From contig BSWB01000002.1 in the NCBI GenBank assembly GCA_033239125.1, forward strand, positions 154,614,409-154,678,408: a stretch of 64,000 bases of DNA. Direction: 5' to 3'. A program made the translations under genes and the position numbers. This document shows, piece after piece, positions 23,212-34,676 of this stretch (the first letter of the stretch is position 1; every line of letters begins with the position of its first letter). The DNA is from Fagopyrum homotropicum. Taxonomy: Eukaryota; Streptophyta; Magnoliopsida; Caryophyllales; Polygonaceae. The notes below the pieces were generated by a model. That model was given only the letters and a program-made list of their open reading frames with translations, did no database searches and was not told where the DNA came from.

Positions 23212-24302
23212 ATGCGCAGGACTAGGAACAACGAAGACCTCTTACCTCTCGATCAAGAACTTGAGAGGACTTTGAGGAGAAAGCTCAAGGAAAGAAAGAT
23301 GGCTGAAGAAAGAGAACATGATTACCAAACGGAGTTAGCGGAAAAAGAAGCTCAACTCCAATAGAGTGAGAAGACTCGCAGGGAGGAAATGGATCCTCAT
23401 CAAGCGAAAGTTGATGATCTAACGGATATGATATTTCAAGTGAGGATGGAATTGAGCGATCTTAAGAGAAAGAAGAGCAGGAAATCCTCAAGGAGATCCT
23501 CAATATCGGTTAGAACCCATTCATCCGGCAAAGATAGCGACTCTTCCATGCCACCATTAGAGGACATTGATCCGACGATCAATGTGAACCCATTCATTCC
23601 AAGACCGGCCACCAATCGTCGTGCCCCAGCTGGAGGTGCGAGAGTCGATCGTGTGGATGAGGAGCCAAGAACTCTTGGCCAAAGGATGGATCCAACGCAG
23701 CAACCACGCCGTTTGGGTGTGAACTTTGATGCTGATGATGCACAAGGGTTTAGCTTCAACCCGCAAGTTATTACCATTGTCCGCCAAAATCAATTTGGGG
23801 GAACAAGCGCTGAATCTCCACATCAACATCTACAAAATTTTGAGATCATGATGGAGACAATGAAGCCAAAGAATGCAACTACCAACAGCTATAAACTCAA
23901 GCCTTTCTTCTTCTCCTTGAAAGGGAAAGCATTGTCTTGGTATCAAGCTCTTCCAAGTGGAAAACTCGAAACATGGGAGGATCTTTCTTCGGAATTCCTC
24001 ACTAAGTTCTTTCCGCCATCCAAGACGGCGGATTTGAGAGGTAAGATTAATGCATTTTCTATGAGATCTAAGAAAGTTTGTTTCAATCTTGGGAAAGATT
24101 TCAGGATTTGCTCTTAGATTGCCCACATTATGGCATATCCAAATTGGCACTATTGGAGATATACTATAAGGGGCTGGATGTGGAGACACAATTCAAGCTC
24201 CAATCCCTTTCATGTGGTACATTCATGGACATGAGGGAAGATGACGCTTGAGACTTCATTGAGAAGCAAGCGCGAGTCATTGAGAAGTATTCTCATCGGG
24301 AA
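23212..24302 (+). pseudogene. Athila gag, N-terminal and capsid part, copy 1
   Basis: Structural protein of the retrotransposon particle. An ATG at 23212 opens a charged coiled-coil-like N-terminus. A TAG at 23362-23364 interrupts it, after which the frame runs from 23389 to 24117. The capsid-like part has the FNPQVI, FEIMMET, KPFFFSLKGKALSWYQALP and LSSEFLTKFFPP motifs of plant Ty3/gypsy gag. Near 24060-24080 the frame shifts: the expected SWERFQDLLLDCPHYGI continuation is found in another frame. A TGA at 24249-24251 stands where Trp is expected (DA-stop-DFIEKQ). All three lesions also occur in copy 2, so they predate the duplication. Confidence 0.85.
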
Positions 24303-27281
24303 GTGGAGGCGAATCATGTGGAACAAGGAGCAAAACTATCACAAGCAGCTCAAACTCAGATCTTTTCTCTCAATACGGAGATTAAAGAATTGAAGGAAGC
24401 CATCAAAACCAACTTTCCAAAGCAAAAGGAACAAGATGTAGGTTATTTGGGCAACAACAATAACCACAACGGGAATGAGAATACAAACCGCAACAACCGG
24501 AACAACAACCGGAATAATTGGAACAACAACAACAACAACCGGAACAAGAATTGGAACAACAATAGGGGTTCAAACAACAACAATTGGCGTCCCAACCAAC
24601 AAAATTCCAGTAATTCTTATTCCAATTCAGGAAATTCACTAACTCCACCTTCCTCTTCTTCTACTCCTTTGAAAAGCCAGGGGCAAACATCTAATGGTGG
24701 AAGTGCTTCGGGGAAAGAGAAGCCCGATCCCATGTTGGAGACAATCTTGGGCAAGCTTCAAGGATTGGAGACTCGCATCATCAAGGTTGATGATCACATT
24801 ACTAAGGTTGATAAAGCCCAAAAGGTTTTAGAGAACCAAATGTTTAGCCATGCGGAGGAAGTTCCTAGGAATCAAGGGAAACTTCCAGGAAAGACGGAGG
24901 ACAACCCAAAAGGAAGGGTGATGGCAATCACAACTAGGAGCGGAGTAACAACTACCGACCCGCAGCCTAAGTTTGTAGAAGTCCCCGTTGAAAAGGAGAA
25001 AGAAAAGGGGAAGGAGAAGGAAGATGTCTACGTTCCTCCTCCAGCTTACAAACCTCCCCTACCATTCCCGCAATCTAGAGCAAGAGAGCGTCTAGACAAG
25101 CAATTCGGTAAGTTTATTGAACTCATGAGCAAACTGCATATTAATATACCTTTCACTGATGCAATTGTAGGTATGTCAGCTTATGGAAAGTTCCTAAAAG
25201 AGATCCTCTCTAACAAAAGAAAGCTAGAGGATTTTGGAGAGGTAAAGATGAGTTCAGATTCATCGGATCTCATCAAAACCATGAAGGAGAAGATGCCCCC
25301 TAAGCTGAAAGATCCGGGGTCATTTTGTATTCCCATAGGAGTGGGAGATGTCACATATGATGCATTATGTGATTTAGGAGCAAGCGTGAGCATCATTCCG
25401 CTTGTCTTATGCAGGAAGATCGGTTTAGGCGATCCTAAACCGGTATAGATGACGTTGTACATGACGGATCGAACCATAACTCGTCCCGTCGGTATAGTTG
25501 AAGACGTCCCGGTCAAGCTTGGTAAGTTCTATATTCCTATAGATTTTGTTGTGCTTGACATTCCTACAGATAGTCCGGTCCCGATCATTCTCGGAAGACC
25601 GTTTCTTGCAACATCCGGCTGTATAGTCGATTGTAAGAATGCTAGACTCGCCTTTGACATAGGAGAAGAGAAGGTAGAGTTCGTCCTTTCCACTTTAGTG
25701 AAGGAACCAGCCTTCGATGAGGATATATTCAATATCCATGACGAAGAGCTATCTAGAGAGGAGGTAAGTTCTATTCTCTTCAAAGATCCCTTGCAAAAAG
25801 TTCTTTCTATGAGCATTATGGATATAGGGGAAGAAGAGGAGTGCAATGAGGCAATTGAAGCCTTAGAGACACAAAAAGAAGTGTATGAAGAAGAGTTCGA
25901 GAAACTCCACAATGAGTCAGAAAACGTACGGATCCACGGTCAGACAGCCTATTCCACGGCCGTGGAATTCACCAACACAAGCGTGGAGCATTCCAGTAAG
26001 TTACACGGCCAAAACCACGGCCGTGGAGAAAACAGAGGCACCGTAATTACTTTCCACGCCCAAAATCACGGCCGTGGAGAAGGCAGGGGTGCCGTAATTT
26101 TGAGTGAATCTGAAGGAAATTGTGTTTCCTCCACAACTTCTCTTGATTCTTCTCCAACACCTTCTACTTCCTTAAACACTTCTAAGGTACCATCGGATAC
26201 TCCTCAAGAGCCATTGGAGACTCCTATAGTGATGGAATTGAAACCACTTCCTACACATCTAAGGTACGTATTTCTAGGATCTAATTCTACCTTTCCGGTA
26301 ATTGTTAGTTCAGATTTAAGCATAGATGAACATAGTAAGCTTATGGTTGTCCTTAAGAAACATAGGAAAGCCTTAGGATATACTATAGAGGATTTAGTAG
26401 GAATCAAACCTTCTCTATGCATGCACAAGATCTTAATGGAAAAGGACTTTAGAACTTCGCGACAACCTCAAAGGCGGTTAAATCTGACCATGAAGGAGGT
26501 TGTCAATAAGGAAATTCTTAAACTACTCGATGCAGGTATCATCTACCCTATCTCCGATAGCAAGTGGGTGAGTCCCGTACAGGTGGTTCCAAAGAAGGGA
26601 AGAATGACGGTCATCACCAACAAAAACAATGAACTCATTCCTACACGAACCGTAACAGGATGGCGGATGTGTATAGACTACCGCAAGCTAAACAACGCGA
26701 TGAGGAAGGATCACTTCCCACTACCCTTCATCAACCAAATGCTTGAAAGATTAGCACAACATTCACATTTCTGTTATCTTGACGGTTATAGTGGTTTCTT
26801 TCAGATCCCGATACACCCGGATGATCAAGAGAAGACCACGTTCACGTGCCCGTGGGGTACGTTTGCCTATAGGAGGATGTCGTTTAGGCTTTGCAACGCC
26901 CCAACCACCTTTCAAAGGTGCATGATGGCCATCTTCTCGGAATATATAGAGGAAATCATGGAAGTTTTTATGGATGACTTCTCCGTTTATGGTTCCTCTT
27001 TTGACAATTGTCTTTCTAACCTTGCTCTTGTGTTACAAAGGTGTGAAGACACTAACCTAGTTCTTAATTGGGAGAAGTGTCAATTTATGGTAAAAGAGGG
27101 CATTGTATTAGGACACTTAATCTCTAGTAGAGGGATTGAGGTGGATAAAGCTAAGATAAAGACAATAGAAAAGCTTTCTCCCCCAACTTCGGTGAAAGGG
27201 ATAAGAAGTTTTCTAGGACATGCTGGATTTTATAGGCGTTTCATAAAGGATTTCTCTAAGATATCAAAAGCCGCTTACTAA
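24303..27281 (+). pseudogene. Athila gag C-terminus, protease and reverse transcriptase, copy 1
   Basis: In frame with gag. The order is an Asn/Arg-rich low-complexity segment (about residues 50-110), the PPPAYKPPLPFPQ linker, an aspartic protease with DLGAS (Asp codon at 25371) and ILGRPFLAT, a linker carrying palindromic modules (25930-26100), and reverse transcriptase with GWRMCIDYRKLNN, CYLDGYSGFFQI and FMDD. A TAG at 25446-25448 breaks the protease (the matching codon in copy 2 is Lys). The frame ends at a TAA (27279-27281) just after FYRRFIKDFSKI, where a one-base insertion in an A run moves the continuation (KPLTNLL) to another frame. FRLCNAP replaces the usual F-G-LCNAP. Confidence 0.92.
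25930..26100. repeat. Palindromic modules inside pol, copy 1
   Basis: ATTCCACGGCCGTGGAAT (25951-25968, perfect), CCACGGCCGTGG (26015-26026) and core CACGGCCGTG (26067-26076) lie in the protease-RT linker, each after a half-site plus AAAA-containing spacer. The passage around 25980-26030 also matches the LTR around 21812-21860 outside the palindromes (GCGTGGAGCA-TCCAG--AGTTACACGG), so the segment looks copied from the LTR array or from a common source. It is translated as His/Gly/Asn-rich sequence with repeated NHGRGE. Confidence 0.85.
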
Positions 27282-29129
27282 TCTATTGACAATTTTTGAT
27301 TTTTCACAGGAATGTTTAGATGCGTTTAATATGATTCGGGAAGCTCTAATCTCAGCCCCGATTATCCAACCTCCGGATTGGAATCTTCCCTTTGAGGTTA
27401 TGTGTGACGCAAGTGACGTAGCTATAGGAGCTGTCCTTGGGCAAAAGAAGGAAGGACGAACCCACGCTATCTACTACGCTAGCAAGACGCTAGATGAGGC
27501 GCAACTCAACTACGCCACTACCGAAAAGGAATTCTTAGCAATTGTATATGCAATTGATAAATTTCGCTCTTATCTTATAGGTGCAAAGGTGATTGTATAC
27601 ACGGACCATGCTGCGATCCGGTATCTACTTGCAAAGAAGGATGCGAAGCCAAGGCTAATTAGATGGATTCTTCTCCTACAAGAATTCGATCTAGAGATCC
27701 GCGACAAGAAGGGTTCGGAAAATTCTGTTGCGGATCATTTGAGTCGTCTAACACATCTAGAGGACGACCACCTACCTATAGATGACTCCTTTCCGGACGA
27801 GCATTTACATATCATAGAGGAGTGCATCGATGTGATCACCAAAGGTAACGAACCATGTTTTGCTGATTTTGTTAACTATTTGGTTTGTCAGGAATTACCA
27901 CCCGGATTATCCTACGCACAAAGAAAGAAGTTCTTTAAGGGTGTTTGGGAATACTTTTGGAATGAACCTCTCCTCTTTAAGAGAGGTCCGGACGGCATTA
28001 TTCGGCAATGTGTGCCGGAAGATGAGATGCAAAGTATCATCCGTCATTGTCATTCACTACCTTGTGGAGGACATGCTAGTTCGAACAAGACTAGCGCTAA
28101 GGTATTACAATCTGGATTCTTTTGGCCTACTCTATTTAAAGATGTGCAAACCTTTGTTTCCTGCTGCGATGCTTGTCAAAGAACAGGGAATATATCTAGG
28201 AGGAATGAGATTCCTCTCAACAACATCCAAGAGGTGGAGATCTTTGACGTTTGGGGAGTAGACTTTATGGGACCTTTCCCATCATTTGTGGAAACCAATA
28301 CATACTTTTAGCGGTAGATTATGTTTCGAGATGGGTTGAAGCAATTGCCTCTCCCACCAATGATGCCATGGTAGTGGTTAAGTTCTTTAACAAGACCATC
28401 TTCCCACGATTTGGGACACCACGGACTATCATTAGTGATGGAGGTTCTCACTTCATTGCCCGACGCTTTGAAGCCCTTTTAGCTAAGTATGGGGTGACTT
28501 ACAAGATCGCCACCCCTTATCATCCACAAACTAGTGGACAAGTGGAGATCTCAAACCGGGAGATTAAAGGAATCCTAGAGAAGACAATTTTAAGGACAAG
28601 GAAGGATTGGTCTTTGAAACTAGATGACGCATTATGGGCATACCGGACTGCATACAAGACTCCCATCGGAACAACACCATACAACCTTGTGTATGGGAAG
28701 TCTTGTCACTTACCGGTAGAGTTGGAGCACAAGGCGTATTGGGCAATAAAGTGGTTGAACTTCAGCATAAAGGAAGCGGGAGAGAAACGTCTCTTGGACC
28801 TCAATGAGCTTGAAGAACTTCGCTTGAACGCCTACAAAAACGCCAAGATCTATAAAGAAAGAGCGAAGTGTTGGCATGATAAGCATATCATCCCAAAGGA
28901 CCTCAAAGAAGGAGATCAAGTTCTCCTCTTCAATTCAAGGCTTCGTCTTTTTCCAGGTAAGCTTAAATCTCGTTGGACTGGACCTTTTCTAATCAAACGT
29001 GTTTTTCCCCATGGTGCAGTTGAAGTATGGGGTGAAAAGGGCGGAAGCTTTAAGGTGAACGGTCAACGACTCAAGAAGTATACACCGGAACTCCAAGCTG
29101 AAGAGTTCGCGCCCACTGCACTCGAATAA
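27267..29129 (+). pseudogene. Athila RNase H and integrase, copy 1
   Basis: RNase H carries the CDASD, TTEKEFLAIV and YTDHAA motifs. It is followed by the integrase HHCC zinc-binding region (HCHSLPCGGH...CCDAC), the catalytic core (VDFMGPF, SDGGSHF, SGQVEISNRE) and a C-terminal part ending in TAA at 29127-29129 (RWTGPFLIKRVFPHGAVEV). Relative to copy 2 one base (C) is missing after 28285, which ends the first frame at 28311 within the catalytic core. The rest is open in the frame 28251-29129. This copy keeps nine residues (DGIIRQCVP) that copy 2 has lost, and an intact integrase C-terminus. Confidence 0.92.
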
Positions 29130-29958
29130 GTGCGAATATGGTCTAGCTACGGACCTTAAACAAAGCGCTTCTTGGGAGGCAACCCAAGGTATTGCATTTA
29201 CATTTTTATTTTCGATTCATAGATTAGAATAGTATAGACGTTTTGTTTTGTTTTGCCTTCGATGTCTTCCGGTATGTTCGTATTTTTGGATGTAGGATCA
29301 GTGGAAAAGAAAGGGGGAAGGAAAAGCTTGAAGAAAATTGGCGAAACTTGGACTTTGACACATTACAGAGAGTTCCACGGCCAAAACCACGGCCGTGACA
29401 GCTACAATGACCGTAATTTTCAAAAGCCTGAGAAAAATCACCAAAACCACGGTTTCGTACAAAACCATGGCCGTGGAAACCCCCGATAGACCGTGATTTT
29501 CAAAAATTTTTACGGCCACTATAAAAACCACGTTTCTTCACAAAACACACAAAAAATCCCAATTCCACGCCCTATTTCGCCGATTGCCTTCCCCCTCTCT
29601 CAAATTCTCGTTCGTTAATCGTTTTTAACGATTCTTTGACCAAAGTTGAAGCAATTTCCGTCACCTACAAGATCTAAGCAACGATTCGAGCGGCAAATCA
29701 CCGGAGGAGACAGAATTCGGATTCCAAAATCCGAAAACCTAGGTTTTTCATTCCTTCTCTCTCTTTGTCGATTCGGCTTCGTTTTTGCTAAAATTTTTAG
29801 GAGAACTGATTGGAATTGGACTGAAACTAGTCTAGGGCTACTTGCTGTTGAGTTTGGTGTGAATCTGCTGAGTTTTGAGAATTTGCGTAACGAACCACGG
29901 TCTCTAGACATTCCACGTCCGTGGAACTTGAAGAACAGACCGTGGTTTCTAACAAAAA
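29130..29958 (+). other. Inter-ORF region of Athila, copy 1
   Basis: Non-coding leader to the 3' ORF. It holds a conserved hairpin (29171-29188), palindromic modules (core CACGGCCGTG at 29388-29397, CCATGGCCGTGG at 29465-29476, and TTCCACG TC CGTGGAA at 29911-29926) and CT-rich, splice-like sequence. Short frames across it (29253-29489, 29646-30026) have no recognisable domain. The first encodes the palindromes as HGQNHGR. Confidence 0.6.
29171..29188 (+). promoter_or_regulatory. Conserved hairpin after Athila pol, copy 1
   Basis: CTTGGG, loop AGGCAA, CCCAAG, preceded by GCGCTT, about 40 bases after the integrase stop. A GCGCTT-TTGGGAGGCAACCCAA motif recurs at this place in many plant Athila/Tat elements as I remember them. 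Its role is unknown, perhaps in RNA processing or translation of the downstream ORF. Confidence 0.6.
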
Positions 29959-30908
29959 ATGGATCTCGTAAGGAGAATGTCTCAGAGAAACAAAAAGAGG
30001 AAAGACAATACTTCTTCCTCTTCTAGAGCACTACCTGCTGAGCCCCCATCATCCCCATCACCACCATCACCACCTTCCCCTAGGATCCCTACTATCCACG
30101 AGGATTACCTCGACGCTTTAGAGAGGATCCATAAGCGAGCTGTCATAGGACCTAGGTATCTACTACTTGAGGAGCTAGAGCCTTTACATGTGGTAGAGGA
30201 TCTCACTTGGCTACTAGATTGAGCCGGATTGGTCATCTTCTCCGCTATTCGAGAAGATGCTTATGAGGAGATCACTAGGGAGTTTGAGGTCTCGTTTGAG
30301 CATAGCCACGTTGACAGGACCGTTTCTTTCCGGCTGATGGAGAGAAACTATGAGTTTTCTATTAGAGAGTTTGGAGCCTTCTTTGGGTTCCATGAGACCT
30401 TCAATGGTCGATTCCCTAGTGGCGTGTACGCCAAGGATTTCTGGGAGGAGATAGCTATGATATACGCCAGCGAGGACCGCTAGCAACATGCTGATACCAA
30501 GGCTAGGTTGATCTATCACCTAGCCTTGAAGATTGCCCATAGAGTACTTTCTGAGTGTCTCTTCCCTAGGACGGAGACACCTCAGAAGATCAAGACGGAT
30601 GAGTTATTTTTTCTTTACTGTATGTTGTACGGTAGGCAAGCTGACTGTGCCACCCTCTTAGCTTCTACTATGAGCAAGCTAAAGAACAAGAGGGCCGGCA
30701 ACATTGGATACGGTGGGATGGTCACCCACCTTGCTAGGCAGTTAGGGATAGACTTCTCCGCGTGCACCCGCATTGCAACTAGACCTCTAGGACTTCAGAG
30801 CCTCATGACTAGAGGCATTATCTTCCCTAGACATAGAGGTCCACCTACAGCTGCCATGCCTTGGGAGAGTAGGACAGGTAGAGGGATTGCATGGCTTCCT
30901 GAGTACTT
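29959..30908 (+). pseudogene. Athila 3' ORF, first part, copy 1
   Basis: An extra ORF downstream of pol, as found in Athila elements. It starts ATG at 29959 (MDLVRRMSQRNKKRK, nuclear-signal-like), then has a Ser/Pro-rich stretch and a globular part with REFEVSFE, VSFRLMERNYEFSIREFGAFFG, YGRQADCATLLAS and GYGGMVTHLARQLGI. It resembles the ATHILA ORF-1 type family from memory. No transmembrane segment is obvious, so I do not call it env. TGA at 30220-30222 (LLD-stop-AGL) is shared with copy 2. TAG at 30481-30483 is private and stands for Trp in copy 2. A nested element splits it at 30908, and it resumes at 41054. Confidence 0.75.
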
Positions 30909-33825
30909 TGTAAGACCCCGAATCCGTGGGACTCGGGATGCCACGAGTTGGGACCTCACAATGGGTCCCGACCCTTAGCCTGACAACAATTTCACTAGAT
31001 CTTACAACAAGACACAAATAAAGGCAAAACCGAAATTCATTTTTAATGCAATGATATGAACCCCAAAAGAAAACAACGAAAGACTTCAGCCGAGATACAA
31101 CGCTAAAGTCAACCGCCATACACGCGACATACATAATACCCTAAACAATACATAAAAACAACCCCCAAAACCCATCCTAAAATGTACGGACCCCGGCTGT
31201 CCACTCTTCCGGATCTCTCGGTCGCGCCCCTAACCTGCAAGGCAACTACAACAATATCGGTATAAAACCGTTAGCTAGCATTCAAGGCATTAGAATCATG
31301 GTATTGGCACACACACACATAAGGCATCATAAACACACAACATGTTCCAAAACACACAATCCGGTTTATTATCTTTTTATTATTAGGTCATATTCCGTTC
31401 TAATTCAACTTCTTTTGTGACACGAGAATCTTAAAGATCTCGCCCTTGTCCCCTTTCACCATACGGGTTTGTACTTGATGCGGATCAGCATCACCCGATG
31501 GGCTGGTTGCAAGGCACCTCCCAGTCATCCCCATTTTGGACTGGACAAGCGGTCACCGCCCGTTATCATACACTTGGGCCAAATATAAACATATAAAGTC
31601 GGTGGTCCTATTCCCGGTTTAGATGTTATAACATAAACAATAAACACACACATAAACAATAAACACACACCACCAAACACGCATTGAAACTAATACAGAG
31701 AATACGAGCTAAGTAAGTCCGGAGACTTACCTCGTCCTCAAAGCTAAACCGATCAACAATATCTCTCAACTTCCCGTAGGAAGATACTCAACTCCTGGGC
31801 AAAACAAGGCACACGATCAATATCTATCTCTCATGCTAGAAGTCCTTAGACTTCTAACCCAAATAACCTCTATAAGGTCACACACTCACTTGTTAGGATA
31901 ACACATTCCTAGTCTCGATGCTCTCACAACAACATGTAATCCCAAACCTCAAGCCTAATGATTCTCATAAGATCAAACCATATACTCGAATCCTTATAAT
32001 AACCTCACTAGACCACAATATCACCTCAAGCTTAGAATCAACATCAATCCATCAACAATATCAAATCTTCAAAACTCACCTAAGGTTCAAAGTCACTACT
32101 TGACATTAACTCTAAGTTATACTAGATCCATCCTAGCATGATACTACTACTACTAAACATAACTAGGTCGAGGAAAAAGGTAACTCACGCGACGTCAAAG
32201 ACGGAAGACGGTCTATGGATGTCGACTTGGACTCGGTAGGTTTTTATCGGGATGCTGCCGAACCTAACACCAAAATTAGACAAATTTAGCTCGTACGTTA
32301 AATTTGATCGGAAGATATATAATATATAAAAACTACGGAAAACTCGATTTCAAATGCCCTCGTTAAAACCCGCAAAACCCTTCCGGTCAAAATATGAAAT
32401 TCTAGAAACTTGGTCTTAAAACCGTAATTAAAACTTGAGCCATAAACCGAATTTAAATCCAACTAAGACATAATATACCGAGTATAAAAATGTAAGAATA
32501 TCCCGTAACTAAAAACCCGAGGTTCAATACCGTCAAGCCATTTCCGGGGCAAAATACACATCACAACACGCGTCATAAACCCGCAACCCAAACTCCGGGC
32601 CGTTAATACGGAACTTAAAAACATAAACCATATCCCGAAAATAAGTTTTGGCCAAAACATAAAATATATATTCTAGCAGGGGAAAAAATTCAAATTCCCA
32701 AAACTTGGGGCCATTTTCTATAATTAGTTTCTGCAGGGGTATAAACAGCAACTTCCAAAGAAGGGGTCAAAACTGCAATATAGAGATAGGGTACATTCTG
32801 CAATTATACCAAAAATAAGGGTACAAGCTGTCATTATACCTAATTGGAGGGGGCCCGATTGTAATCAGGACAAAAGGTGTCATCTTCAACCTTTGGAACG
32901 GCGCAGAAGGGAAGGGTCCGAGAGGGTGGCGGCAACTTTTGCGGAGGAAGGAGGTTGTACAGGCGGCGTGGTTCCGGTGGAGAGAGGCGGCGTCGGACCC
33001 AGGCGGTGCGTGACAGAGGAGGCAGCAGAGTGGAGCCTCAAAGGCGCGGTGTTGGATCGATCCAGAGGAGACGAGGGTGGCAGCTCCTCTCCTGCGGCGG
33101 GCGAGGCGAGGTGGTGGTTGTTGTCGTTCCTAGCTCCGGCAGCAGTGAGGGAGACGAGAAACAGAGAAGAAGCTGAGAGTGAGGAGAGATTGTTGCAGAT
33201 GGGAGGTTGAGCAGAAGTTTGCTCCATCCAGATTGCTTGGGAGAAGGTAGACGATGAAGGGTTTGCCAGGGGAGGAAGAGGGAATTAGAGGTGAGCAGCA
33301 AAGAGATTAGAGGGGAGGATGGACGAAGGGTCATGGTGCAGGGCTCGTAGAGGCTTCGCAGGGAACGACAAGTCGGTTAAGGGCGGCAGCTCTCATAGGT
33401 CGGGAAGCGAACGGTCAGTTCACCAGCGAAGGAGAGAGAGAGCAGAAGAGAAAAAAAAAATAAAAGAAAAGGAATAAGTAAAAGGGAGTAGGAGAGAAAT
33501 AAAATAGATTCGATCTGATCGACTGGAATGAGATTTTTGGATCGGAAAGCTTTTCAAACTTTTCCGTAAAATAATATACTGAATATATAAATACAAAATA
33601 TACTCGTAAAAATATTGTTTAGGCTATATACTTTACTTCCGTAATATATTCATGATAATAATAAAATGATATAAATACGGATAGTATATATATATATATA
33701 TATTAAAACTCGTAAAATTCTAATTACGACGTAAAAATACTCTAAAAATATATTTAGGCTATTAAAATATCAATAAATACATGGAAGATACATATCGAGA
33801 ACACACCTAGAATTTGGACGTTACA
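30909..33825 (-). mobile_element. Nested chromovirus-type element, copy 1, 3' LTR
   Basis: 2917 bp. On the element's own (minus) strand it runs from TGTAACGTCC at 33825 to GGGGTCTTACA at 30909. Its partner is 38216-41053. It includes a purine-rich (plus strand) GC island at about 32885-33440 and an AT-repeat at about 33688-33704. It keeps a 78-bp segment (about 33111-33188) absent from its partner LTR. Confidence 0.93.
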
Positions 33826-33830
33826 TTAGA

Positions 33831-33863
33831 TCCCCCTAAAAACAAGTTTCGTCCCGAAACTTG
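33831..33863 (-). other. Polypurine-like tract and hairpin of nested element, copy 1
   Basis: On the minus strand TTTTTAGGGGGATC lies next to the 3' LTR, preceded by the perfect inverted repeat CAAGTTTCG TCC CGAAACTTG (plus 33843-33863). A CGGGACGAAAC-type hairpin beside the polypurine tract is common in Tekay/Del chromoviruses. Confidence 0.75.
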
Positions 33864-33981
33864 CTATGCATCAAACTTTCCGGTCCTTAAGGCCGAGGTA
33901 TAAACTCACAACTAGGAAGACTTAGACCTTCTAATCTATATACACAAATTGCTCCAACCGTCATCTCGAAATAAAATAACC

Positions 33982-34040
33982 GGACATAAAACACATTCCC
34001 GCACGGGACATAAAACACATTCCCGCACGGGACATAAAAC
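33982..34040. repeat. 24-bp tandem repeat, 2.5 copies, in nested element copy 1
   Basis: Units start at 33982, 34006 and 34030 (partial). The consensus begins GGACATAAAACACATTCCCG. It contains the inverted repeat CCCG-CA-CGGG across unit boundaries. Confidence 0.85.
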
Positions 34041-34090
34041 CACATGTAACGTTACACAAAAACACAACCAACTTAAGGGGAGAACTAAGT

Positions 34091-34339
34091 CTAACCCTTC
34101 GATTTTGTCAAATCTACTAACTCGGCGTAAAACTCAACCAAAGATACTATACTCCGTCTTCCTATTAGCCTCATCGGTTCTTCGTCTATGACCAACTCAC
34201 CATAACTGACAATCTCTCTCGACTGATACACATGAACAACGGGAGAACACTCTCTACTCTTGGCGGCTACGCCAACCGGTAAACCACTTTCCCAATTCGC
34301 TTTAACATCTCGCAAAGGTCCGATATATCGGGAACTCAA
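34091..34339 (-). pseudogene. Integrase C-terminus / chromodomain-region remnant, nested copy 1
   Basis: The minus-strand frame reads SRYIGPL, then VVHVYQSREIVSYGELVIDEEPMRLIGRR and VSLVEF. This parallels the end of plant chromovirus integrases (KLSPRYIGPF-type motif, then the VFHVS/REIV/EEPV/ILDRR/IPLVKV region). It is short, and most of integrase upstream is gone. Confidence 0.7.
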
Positions 34340-34676
34340 CTTCCTTCTCGATCTTTCTCAAAGCAGCATTTCCCTTATGTTTCTCTCTAATTCTCTCTAA
34401 CAAAGAAGATCGAACTTCCAATTTACATTGCTTCTACTCACGAGACACATATGATATGACTTTAACATCGTTCTTCAATACTCAATCAATATCTTGTCTT
34501 GGAGAATCATTTGTACACTTTAATCCCGTCATACCTCGAGGCAATTTCAAACAGTTGCACCAATGAATCTCCTCTTAAATCTCAACAACTTCATTGTCAA
34601 ATTTCGTCTCATTCAATACTTCATTGTCATCCAAGGTAGGTTAGCCATTAACGTTACCTAGCGAATCTCTCCACAA

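Noticed and set aside
24403..24648. Antisense frame very rich in cysteine (also 45975-46262)
   Set aside because: It is the complement of the AAC-rich Asn repeat in gag. The cysteines are a codon artefact, not a cysteine-rich protein.
29253..29489. 78-codon frame with HGQNHGR repeats after pol
   Set aside because: The repeats come from the palindromic modules, and the frame has no other support. I treat the stretch as non-coding.
29959..30908. Retroviral envelope gene in the 3' ORF
   Set aside because: The position fits, but I see no signal peptide, transmembrane segment or cleavage motif. It is called only as an Athila 3' ORF.
32877..33334. Overlapping long frames on both strands in the GC-rich part of the nested LTRs (also 40184-40564, 54310-54879, 61619-62187)
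   Set aside because: They lie in LTR non-coding sequence with biased purine content, change length with small indels between the four LTRs, and have no recognisable domain.
33982..34040. Short regularly repeated units that might suggest a CRISPR-like array (also 14113-14278)
   Set aside because: The units are directly adjacent with no unique spacers, and the context is a plant retrotransposon.
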